Assembly: GCF_016097555.1 (NCBI RefSeq)
Contig: NC_054701.1
Location: forward strand, 29,429,935-29,493,934
Source: Gigantopelta aegis
Lineage: Eukaryota; Mollusca; Gastropoda; Neomphalida; Peltospiridae
Direction: 5' to 3'
Length of the DNA stretch: 64,000 nt
Made by a program: the position numbers and the translations under genes. Positions 56,076 to 64,000 of this stretch are shown piece after piece (the stretch's first letter is position 1; the number at the start of each line of letters is the position of its first letter). The notes beneath the pieces were generated by a model. That model worked only from the letters and a program-made list of their open reading frames with translations. It was not told the DNA's origin and made no database searches.

Positions 56076-58058
56076 CCTCGTAAACGGAAGGCCCAAGCTC
56101 TCAAATGCCCTGACAAAAAGTCACTATAAATCACGCAGCATTGCAACCGATTACAGATGTTAGCTCAGTTTTGAGGTAACTGTTTACCGCATCACATAAT
56201 ATGTAAAAGAATACTTATAAAATTAGTTTGTATACAAATAAAATGATTTGGTCAGCTGGAATTGAGTGACCAAGTGCAACATGCGCTAGAATACACAATG
56301 TCGACTTGCGCACTACTTATATGATGTCACATAAAAACATATTTCTTAGTTCTTTTGCTCTTTTGACCAGAATATGTGGGTTAAAATAATTATTCTTATT
56401 TATTGTCATCATTACAAAAACATTATTAATTTATATAAAAGTGTACAAAAGACAATTATGTTGAACTATATTTATGTATGCAACATTCTACAAGTGTGTT
56501 CCACGTCTCCAGAGAGCTTCATTCGCTTCCCATGTTATGCATAGACCTTTATTACGAAGTGATCGTTGTTGGTTAGACTATTTTATAGAGATATTCAATC
56601 AGTATCAATGGTTCATTGCTGGTAAAATGTTGCAAAAATATAATAAATTTTAAAAATATATAAATAAGTTCTTGGAACTGAGAATAATAATTAAAAAATA
56701 ACAAACAAAAAAGACGAAAAAAAGGTCAATGATATTTGACTGGTACTGTACTTGGATTTTTTTTAGGTATTAAATACTATCCCATACAACCCGTCACTTC
56801 GCCCGTTCCAATAAAAAAAGTAAAGTTTGTTTTATTTAACGACGCCGCTAGAGCACATTGATTTTTTTATCTTATCATCGGCTATTGGACGTCAAACATA
56901 TGGTCATTCTGACAGTTTTTTTTTCCGTTCCAATAAAAATAACTAACAAATTTTCTAAAAACTATACTCATATCTTCATTTTACACAGCGTAAATTTATA
57001 TAATAAATACCGTACTTATGAAAATTGTAATTTAAATTAACTTTAACCATATATATATAATATGGTATTACATTTTAACTAGTTTCACCAATACAAATTT
57101 TAAAAGAAATTAAATATTAAAGGAACGATTCGATTTGGGAATAATAATAAAGAAATAAAATCTATTCACTGTTCAATCACTACACTCACTACCCTCAATT
57201 AGGGCTTAAATTAAATATCATTTTCATAATCTGTGCACGGTAATGCAGATTGAAGGTAATGATGGTCAGAATATGTGCACATGTCGGGCGTGCTATTTAG
57301 TAGGACAAAATGAGTACAGTTTGTGGTCCTCAACAGGGGAGGCAAGTCCCCGGATTTTTATTATTTTTGGTATGGGTCTGAGGCCTAATTCACAAAACTG
57401 TCAAAACTTTGCGATTAAAAATTGGGGAGGGGGGAATACATTGTCTTCAACGTGAACTCGTAGGCCCCACCAACACCTGAAATAAGCGCAAGCGTAACAC
57501 ATTTAAATGTATTGGTGTAAAATACATGCTCTCGTAAAAGAAAATCCTATAGATCTATTAACAATAATTGTCTGACAGTCGAACAGAGGCACAACCCTTA
57601 GTTAACAGTTTTATCTCTATGTTATCAATTTATGGTTAAAATTTAGCTTTAAGACCTCATGTGTATCCCGTTTCTTTGGTAATAAACATTTATGTTATGG
57701 TATGCGTAGGGAAAAAGTAAGAATTAAGTGCACTTCCGGTTTAATGTAAAAAAACGTTACAACTTGCCGTTTGAGTATTACGTTAAAAGTTGACATTTTA
57801 ATATTTTTTTCTGAATGTGCAAAATATTCATTGTACAGAGTAATGGTCAGCCAATGTGGATTATAAATTGTCATTTAAACCTTTTCTTTCTGTCCTAAAA
57901 TACCTTTTTAAAAAATTGGTGCACAAGGAAGTGTCCAGTAAATTATGGAGACATATAAGTAGTGGTCGAGTCGCTGTCAAAATTCTTCAATGAGAGTAAC
58001 ATTAGAAATTATTAACAATACTGGAATTAGTGTACCGATTTTGAGACTATAAAACACA
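56076..58058. promoter_or_regulatory. Divergent promoter region of ATXN2 and the TBC1D10-like gene
   Basis: The two start codons are 1983 bp apart on opposite strands, so 5' UTRs and both promoters should lie here. The sequence is AT-rich with a SINE-tail insertion at 56818. No TATA box or CpG-rich core can be assigned with confidence. A 70-codon frame at 57243-57455 has no recognisable features and is not called. Confidence 0.45.
56803..56939 (-). repeat. 5'-truncated SINE tail (tail gamma) with 15-bp target duplication
   Basis: The insert 56818-56924 is flanked by perfect copies of CCGTTCCAATAAAAA (56803-56817 and 56925-56939). It carries the tail gamma seen at 23367 (plus-strand GTTTTATTTAACGACGCCGC TAGAGCACATTGATT). 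The head and core are missing, as in 5'-truncated reverse-transcribed insertions. It could equally be the 3' end of a partner LINE. Confidence 0.8.
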
Positions 58059-58255
58059 ATGGCTTATGCTTATCCAGAAGATGAGATGGCCACAAATCAT
58101 CATGATAATGATTCAGATGATAATACTGAACCATCCAGGATGAACCATGTTGCCAACATTGGTAGTGCAAACTGTGACACTGAAGAGGGGATGGGCGTGA
58201 TTGCTGACAAATATGGTTTCTTTGGAGGACCCTATTACACAGACCCAGAGATAAG
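58059..58255 (+). CDS. First coding exon of a TBC1D10-like Rab GTPase-activating protein
   Basis: ATG at 58059-58061 lies in a strong initiation context (A at -3, G at +4). The exon encodes MAYAYPEDEMATNHHDNDSD, an acidic low-complexity leader, and ends GVIADKYGFFGGPYYTDPEI(R), with donor AG|GTGAGT at 58256. The DKYGFxGG...YTDPE motif just upstream of the TBC domain is characteristic of TBC1D10A-C (EPI64) proteins, which accelerate GTP hydrolysis on Rab35/Rab27-type GTPases at membranes. The TBC domain itself is not in this window; intron 1 exceeds 5.7 kb. The exon is 65 codons plus two bases. The family call rests on the one motif. Confidence 0.65.
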
Positions 58256-58319
58256 GTGAGTGTAAAATTTTAGTTCCAAGGAAAGTGTGTTTGTAAACTA
58301 TCTTTGTAAAGTCTGAAGC

Positions 58320-59036
58320 AGGGCAACTCTCCCCAAAACCAACTCGCCCCCAACACGGTTGGTTAACTTGCCCCACATTGTTTAGTCAACTCATATCATT
58401 ACCATTTTCTTAATTAATATACCAATATTTTAAGTAATAATGTGCAGTAAATATTGTTGAATATGCACACGTCAGACACAGGCACTTGACACAGATTAGT
58501 AATAGTAGGCCTATAGGCATACATGAATAAAATTCAAAATTTGTTGTATATCGGTAAATTTGATATATATATATATACAATGTATCTTTTATATAGTAGG
58601 GATCGAAATTTTTGGTATATATATCAATACACGTTAAGTGGCAATAAATTTGTCATGTATGAAGAGAGTATATAAGCAAAATATTGGGGAAATATATAGC
58701 CTATATATCAAGTTTACCAATATACAACAAATGAATTTTATTCATGTATGCCTATAGGCCTACTATTACTAATCTGTGTCAAGTGCCTGTGCAGTCAGAG
58801 TCCAAAAGACTTGCCGTTGGCTTATTATTCCTTTAAGGAAATAAGGGACAAACACAAATGTGGTCGTAATAGCAGTTTCACTGTAATATTAATAAATAAA
58901 ATAACACCAAAGTTGTAGGTCTATGTCCATTTTTAATTTTGTCGCAATTATTTACGAACAGTAAAGTTTGGGGCGAGTTGTTCAAATTCTGGGGCAAGTT
59001 GGTTTTGGGGCAAGTTGGTTTTGGGGCAAGTTGACC
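58320..59036. repeat. Nested foldback element in TBC intron 1
   Basis: The outer arms carry CCCCAAAACCAACTCGCCCC (58330s) against GGGGCAAGTTGGTTTTGGGG (about 58990-59030, a short 16-bp tandem repeat). Inner arms of about 95 bp (58466-58560 and 58700-58795) are nearly perfect inverted copies (CACTTGACACAGATTAGTAA TAGTAGGCCTATAGGCATAC). The loop is TA-rich. It has no ORF. Confidence 0.82.
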
Positions 59037-59367
59037 AGCAAATATAATTCAAAACAACTGGAAAAGATATGTGGTGGTCCATAAATTCCATATTAATAAT
59101 ACACGTCAAAAATAACACCATTAAAAAAATGTTTAACTATTAATTTATTAATAGCAAAGAAAATTAATAATGATAAATACTTTTATAAATGTATATTATA
59201 TAGATATCAATAATTGTTACTATTCTCGGAACCGAAAATACGGGTACTTCGACCCCTGGCCACCATTGTTTGTCACGTGATGCAGTAAAGCTTTTCTTTA
59301 GTTACCTATGGTTTGATAGTGAAATGAGGCAACTTTCGTCGATCATTTACAGCAGTTAACGGACAAG

Positions 59368-59550
59368 ATGCATACAAAATGTTTTGCAGTTGGCTGCATA
59401 GAACATAATATGATGTTAAAAAAAATATTGATTTATAAATTTTGAAAAGATGAGACCAGACGTCGCTTCTGGGTAGATTCACTAAAACGTGAAAAACTTG
59501 ATGGAACGCCATGGCTTCCCACACAGAATGTGACTGTGTTGAGTTTAATG
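59368..59550 (+). pseudogene. THAP-domain fossil
   Basis: The plus-strand frame reads MHTKCFAVGCIEHNMM, then after a stretch and a TGA, KDETRRRFWVDSLKREKLDG and TPWLP...TVLSLM. The layout (C-x4-C, KD-x-x-RR-x-x-W, W-x-P, then a hydrophobic SxHF-like end) is that of a THAP zinc finger, with one internal stop (at the FPKD position) and the last Cys/His lost. No flanking terminal repeats could be tied to it, so its source element is unknown. Confidence 0.5.
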
Positions 59551-59917
59551 TTGTTGCTTGTCGACACTAACCGACGTTAACAGCAACCAAAATGGTTAAA
59601 GCATGTGCAATGATAAAACTTCTACATTATACTATAAATAAAATACACAATTCTATCGACATCTATGAAAAAAGAAAGAAATGGATGCATCCAGTTCTTG
59701 AATAAAGAGTATACTCGTTTTATCATCAAATTTGTGTGGTCTTCATTTTTCATTTAATCTGATTTTATAACAACTTGGACATTCTCTATACTTGTATTTA
59801 TTTTGCCATACTTCGGCTACTACATCTTATTTATTTATTTATTTATTTATTTTTAATTTTTAAAATAAAAGTATATACCAGTAAATTACATACATGTTTA
59901 TATAATAATTATATTAT

Positions 59918-60076
59918 TACTGCAGGCCTGCTACATAGACATTTGCAACAAAAAATAAAAAAAAATAAAGTTTAAGCAAGAACTTCTATTATAATTTATA
60001 ATATAAGTTCTTGCTTAAACTTTAATTATTATTATTATTTTTTTTTTGCAAATGTCTCTGTAGCAGGCCTGCAGTA
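59918..60076. repeat. Long near-perfect palindrome
   Basis: TACTGCAGGCCTGCTACATA GACATTTGCA on the left and its mirror (TGCAAATGTCTCTGTAGCAG GCCTGCAGTA) on the right continue inward through AAAGTTTAAGCAAGAACTT to a centre near 59997. Arms are about 75 bp with almost no loop. It has a MITE-like structure. Confidence 0.9.
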
Positions 60077-60097
60077 TGAAAATACAGGTTGTTTTCT

Positions 60098-60201
<104 letters not shown>

Positions 60202-60409
60202 GGCTTCTCCCCCACCCCTCCCAAGACATCCCTACTACTAGAGATTTTGCCCCTCCCTCACTCCAGATATTGTTCCTACGGACATGTAATAGCCCAAATG
60301 TATAATTGTATTAAACAAAAAAGGTATACTTGCATCTCTGAAACTAAAATAATGGACTGTTTAGTATTTACTTGGTTCAGAGGGAAAATGTATGTGTGCC
60401 TTTGTGTCA

Positions 60410-60444
<35 letters not shown>

Positions 60445-60448
<4 letters not shown>

Positions 60449-61317
60449 CTGACGATCAAAAGAAAGTATACCAATTATTTTTATTATAAATAAATACAAT
60501 ACACGTTCATGGAAGGTTAGATAGGTGCCAGTATTGTTCTTTATAATGCAATCAATGATGAATAGTCACATATTGCTGCGTTTGGGCGATGCCGCATGTG
60601 CAAAATGAGTTTATTCATCAAATTTATACTGCACGAGAAACATGATACTCGTGCACATAAGGGTGTAAAAAAGGGTGCCATTGCTTAGAACATGCCTCAG
60701 TCAACAGTAAAACACCAGAGAACATGGCAAGGCTAACTGCTGAAGAAAAAGAGAGAGCTATTGGTATGGTGCAGTTGGCTGCGAGTTATGCCCATGTGGC
60801 AAGAATCCTGAATTGTACAAAATTGACGATCACCAGGTTGATACAGCGTTACAAGGTGACTGGCAGGACTGCAGACAGACCATGAAGTGGAAGACCCCGC
60901 GTCACAACAGCCAACGAGGACCGCCATCTCCGCATCTTACACTTACGTAACAGATTCCTCACTATGACGTCATCTGCAGCGACTGGCCTTGGACATGTCA
61001 TCAGTCGTCAGACTGTACGTCGTCGACTACGACAACATGGTATCAGGGCCTATCGACCATTCAGAGGGATGACATTGACGAGGCAACATCGACTTCGATG
61101 TTTACGTTGGGCACGTCAGTTTCAATGTTGGCAACATCGGAACTGGCAACATGTACTCTTTTCTGATGTGAGCAGGTTCCAGTTATTCAGAGCTGATGGC
61201 AGGACTCGGATATACCGACGTGCAGGAGAGAGAACAGGTCCGTGCTGTGTTCAGGAGACTGAACCGTTTGGTGGTGGATCTGTGATGGTTTGGTATACTT
61301 TCTTTTGATCATCAGTT

Positions 61318-61319
<2 letters not shown>
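60445..61319 (+). mobile_element. Tc1-like DNA transposon C, internally deleted derivative
   Basis: The element 60447-61317 is 871 bp, little more than half of normal Tc1 length. Its ends AACTGACGATCAAAAGAAAG and, reverse-complemented, AACTGATGATCAAAAGAAAG continue TATACC and are flanked by TA inside TA microsatellites. The transposase reads up to GGGSVMVW and then passes straight into the right terminal repeat, so the C-terminal catalytic half has been lost by a clean deletion. Confidence 0.9.
60724..61308 (+). pseudogene. Truncated Tc1-type transposase of element C
   Basis: Starts MARLTAEEKERAIGMVQLAA, with an HTH (VARILNCTKLTITRLIQRY), a second HTH (ISRQTVRRRLRQHGIRAYRP) and the first catalytic Asp in LFSDVSRF (the next Glu is Val here). 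It ends at GGGSVMVW fused to YTFF from the terminal repeat. The second D and the E are deleted. There is one premature TGA in the linker at about 60883 (DRP-stop-SGRPRVTT, a CGA-to-TGA type change). Confidence 0.9.

Positions 61320-61357
<38 letters not shown>
61320..61357. repeat. (TA)n microsatellite between two Tc1-like elements
   Basis: A TA run joins the right end of element C to the left end of element D (CTGAACAAAATAAGAAACTT at 61358). Both elements appear to have used this microsatellite as target. Confidence 0.9.
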
Positions 61358-62800
61358 CTGAACAAAATAAGAAACTTCCGCTAACTTTGCTTGAACATAA
61401 CTTGATGAAACCAAACCGGGGGAATAATTGTTATATATGCGTTTAAAGAGTGTTCCATGATGCATCATTTGGTGAAAAAATCATGGCCATAGGTTAACAG
61501 AAACTGGGAGAAATTTTGACCAAGTGTGGTAGGAGTTAAAAACAAAAACACCCACTTAATAACGGGTATGACCACCTCTTGAAATGATCACTGCAGTGCA
61601 TCGCAGGCGCATAGAACTGACTAAAGTGTTGATTTCTGCCTGTGGAATATTGTTCCATTCCTGAATGAGCGCTTGACGAAGTTCGTTGACGTTAGCGGGT
61701 GGGTTGAGACGACGCCTCAATCGTCTGTCCAGACTATCCCAGACATGCTCGATGGGGTTGAGATCAGGACTTTTAGCGGGCCAGTCATCAATGAAATCAA
61801 TGTTATTTGTCCTAAGAAAATTTACAGTGTCTCTAGCTGTATGAGAGGTGGCATTTTCATGCTGAAAAATCGAGATGTTGGCGTTGTTATGGAACAGAGG
61901 AATGACGTGATGAGCGAGAATGTCATCGCGGTAACGTTGAGCATTTAAATTGCCATCAATGACGACTAGTGGTGAACGATAACCATGGGCAATGGCTGCC
62001 CAGACCATGACACAACCCCCACCCCCGAAACGATCTCGTTCAAGAACACAACAGTCAGCATAGCATTCATTTCTCCTACGGTAGACACGCACCCTGCCAT
62101 CACCACGTTGTAAAGAAAATCTGGATTCATCCGAAAAAAGAACGGTATTCCAGCGTCGCCGTATCCAACGAGTGTGTACACGTGCCCAATTAAGATGATT
62201 TAGACGATGACGTTGCGTTAAAACGCATCCGACGTAAGGACGTCGTGCTTGTAAACCGTTCTCCTGCAGACGATTACGAACAGTTTGCCCACTGATTCGG
62301 TTATTATGAAGCCCAGGTGTGTTAGCAGCAGTAGCAGTGGCAGTTTGGAATTGATTGCGCAAATGCGTGTTCATGATATAGCGGTCTTGACCATGCGTTG
62401 TAACACGCGGAACGTCCACGATGTGGCAAGTCGTTAGTGCTTCCTGTCGTTCAAAATCTTACGCAAAGATTTCGTATCGCTCGACTAGAACTCCCAACAT
62501 GCCTTGCAACGTCTTCTGTCGACATGCCAGCATCAAGCATGCCAATCACCCGTTCGCGTAAATTATTGGGTATTCTTGGCATACTAAAAATGCTACAATG
62601 TAAAAAACGTTAAATGTTTTAAAAATTTTGGAGCGTTTTCGTTCACTTGACAACAATGTCAGTAAAACAAGTAAAACAAACTGACCGAATACTACACGGG
62701 ACATGTCGAACCATGCATGCACATGCAAATTGAATTTCATGTCGACGATTAACAGTGCAAAAACCATCGATAAAATTCATGAATCCTGATAATACAGCTC
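61358..62800 (-). mobile_element. Tc1-like DNA transposon D, one end not recognised
   Basis: The left end CTGAACAAAATAAGAAACTT CCGC follows TA. The transposase occupies 61556-62582 on the minus strand. I cannot find the matching inverted end to the right of 62582, so that end (5' of the transposase) is truncated or diverged; 62800 is approximate. Confidence 0.8.
61556..62582 (-). pseudogene. Tc1-type transposase of element D
   Basis: Start MPRIPNNLRERVIGMLDAGM at 62582, with HTH segments (DVARHVGSSSRAIRNLCVRF; ISGQTVRNRLQENGLQARRP), catalytic D in LFSDESRF, then FQHENATSHTARDT, where the family has HDNARPHTARDT, and E in SPDLNPIEHVWDSLDRRL. It ends GGHTRY-TAA at 61556. Lesions: a TGA after CVRF (about 62452), an extra base at about 62410 before RVTTHGQDRY, and Asp to Glu at the second catalytic site. 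The 287 residues from about 62419 are otherwise open, making it one of the better preserved transposases in the window. Confidence 0.93.
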
Positions 62801-63059
62801 AAGGCTAATACTACCTATATAATTTCATTACACAATGAATTCTTTAACAACAAAAATGATACCTCTGGAGTGAATTTTTTTTCACTGTTATGCCTTTATT
62901 TTTCACATAGAGGTATTTGTTGATAATCAATAAACCATAAAATACTCAGGTTTTAATTCAAAACTCTGTCATGTGACCTGGCGGCCATCTTTAATTTGTG
63001 CTATTTCCTCTTAAGAATAGAACCCAAATTGCACTGAAATCTTTTTTCAAAAATGTCAT

Positions 63060-63469
63060 TAAAATTGGACGAGACCGGCCTCGGTGGCGTCGTGGTTAGG
63101 CCATCGGTCTACAGGCTGGTAGGTACTGGGTTCGGATCCCAGATTTTTAATCCAGATACCGACTCCAAACCCTGAGTGCTCCGCAAGGCTCAATGGGTAG
63201 GTGTAAACCACTTGCACCGACCAGTGATCCATAACTGGTTCAACAAAGGCCATGGTTTGTGCTATCCTGCCTGTGGAAAGCGCAAATAAAAGATCCCTTG
63301 CTGCTAATCGGAAAGAGTAGCCCATGTAGTGGCGACAGCGGGTTTTCTCTCAAACTCTGTGTGATCCGTAACCATATGTCTGACGCCATATAACCGTAAA
63401 TAAAATGTGTTGAGTGCGTCATTAAATAAAACATTTCTTTCTTTTTTTTCCTTTTTTAAAATTGGATGA
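63060..63469 (+). repeat. Full-length tRNA-derived SINE (head 1, tail alpha) with target-site duplication
   Basis: The SINE body 63073-63456 is flanked by TAAAATTGGACGA (63060-63072) and TAAAATTGGATGA (63457-63469). Head 1 contains TGGCGTCGTGGTTAGGCC and box B GGTTCGGATCC at 63129-63139. Core and tail match the 12756 copy closely, apart from short deletions after box B and near CCCTGAGTG. The tail ends in T-rich repeats. It is young and lies in TBC intron 1. Confidence 0.92.
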
Positions 63470-63592
63470 ATATGATAAAGGTAAGTATTGCATTTTGTTT
63501 CTAAAATCTTAATGGTAATTCCCAAACAACACAAATTAATAAATTTGGAATAGATGTTTATGAATAAAAACTTGAACTTATAGCATGACCTC

Positions 63593-63758
63593 GTTGCGTC
63601 AGTTACCTTTTGGAGCTTAATTTTAATATTGACCTCCAACAGTGCTACCATATATTATATTTTTTTATATTCTCTTAGTTTTGCCATGGTTACACAACAT
63701 GGCAACATAATAATCTAAGTGGGCACACCGAGAATTAAAATTTGTTGGTAACTGACGC

Positions 63759-63761
<3 letters not shown>
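63593..63761. repeat. Short MITE-like interval with perfect 15-bp inverted ends
   Basis: GTTGCGTCAGTTACC at 63593-63607 and its exact reverse complement at 63747-63761 bound 139 bp of AT-rich, non-coding sequence. A third copy (AACTGACGCAACACA) follows the CA microsatellite at about 63825. Confidence 0.55.

Positions 63762-63814
<53 letters not shown>
63760..63814. repeat. (CA)n microsatellite
   Basis: An uninterrupted CA run of about 54 bp, flanked on both sides by TAACTGACGCAACACA, so the flank is duplicated around the repeat. Confidence 0.95.
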
Positions 63815-63815
<1 letters not shown>

Positions 63816-64000
63816 CACCGTCAGTAACTGACGCAACACATTAACACATACATTATTTTCCATTGTTATATTTCTTGGAGGCATAATGTAAGATTGTGAA
63901 ATGTGTTAATTCCCAAACTAGAGTGAGTGCTATAGAAAATTTAACAATAAGTTAAGTATTTTCTTGACCTTTGCTCTTGTAACTTGTATAATTTCTTTAT

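Overview
This is an animal nuclear genomic window: AT-rich, intron-rich and full of repeats, with vertebrate-like splice sites and no bacterial-style operons. The repeats point to a mollusc, probably a gastropod. They include tRNA-headed SINEs with a shared core, many Tc1-like elements in TA microsatellites, and a dispersed repeat built around CATAACTC-type units. The species is not determined, and the taxonomic call is inference.

Three host genes are visible. (1) 2-1228 (+) is the last coding exon of an unrecognised Ser/Asn-rich, apparently disordered protein with a KVSF protein-phosphatase-1-type docking motif. (2) 15365-56075 (-) is a complete ataxin-2 gene, built here exon by exon. Its 20 coding exons all join in phase and encode 855 residues: Lsm domain (about 38-135), LsmAD (about 136-250), PAM2 motif (456-468) and a Pro/Gln/His-rich C-terminal half. 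There is no polyglutamine tract. (3) 58059-58255 (+) is the first coding exon of a probable TBC1D10 (EPI64-type) Rab GTPase-activating protein, whose remaining exons lie beyond the window. Ataxin-2 and the TBC gene are head to head across about 2 kb. Gene 1 and ataxin-2 are tail to tail across about 14 kb that holds no recognisable gene.

Layout: 1-1.2 kb, gene 1; 1.2-15.3 kb, 3' flanks with SINE pieces, an inverted-repeat cluster at 4.07-7.13 kb, a 28-bp tandem repeat, and a full SINE at 12.76 kb; 15.4-56.1 kb, ataxin-2, whose introns carry two Tc1-like elements, a pogo/Tigger-like element, a 2.1-kb TTAA-flanked element with a THAP-like ORF, piggyBac-like and hAT-like non-autonomous elements, SINEs and tandem repeats; 56.1-58.06 kb, the shared divergent promoter region; 58.3-64 kb, TBC intron 1, with nested foldback elements, a THAP fossil, two more Tc1-like elements (one internally deleted), and a full SINE.

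No rRNA gene, genuine tRNA gene, CRISPR array or intact transposase was found. I see no convincing new multi-gene system. The observations most worth pursuing are the TTAA element carrying a THAP ORF inside an inverted duplication, the head/tail reassortment among SINEs, the deletion-derivative Tc1, and an ataxin-2 stop codon that overlaps a strong splice donor.
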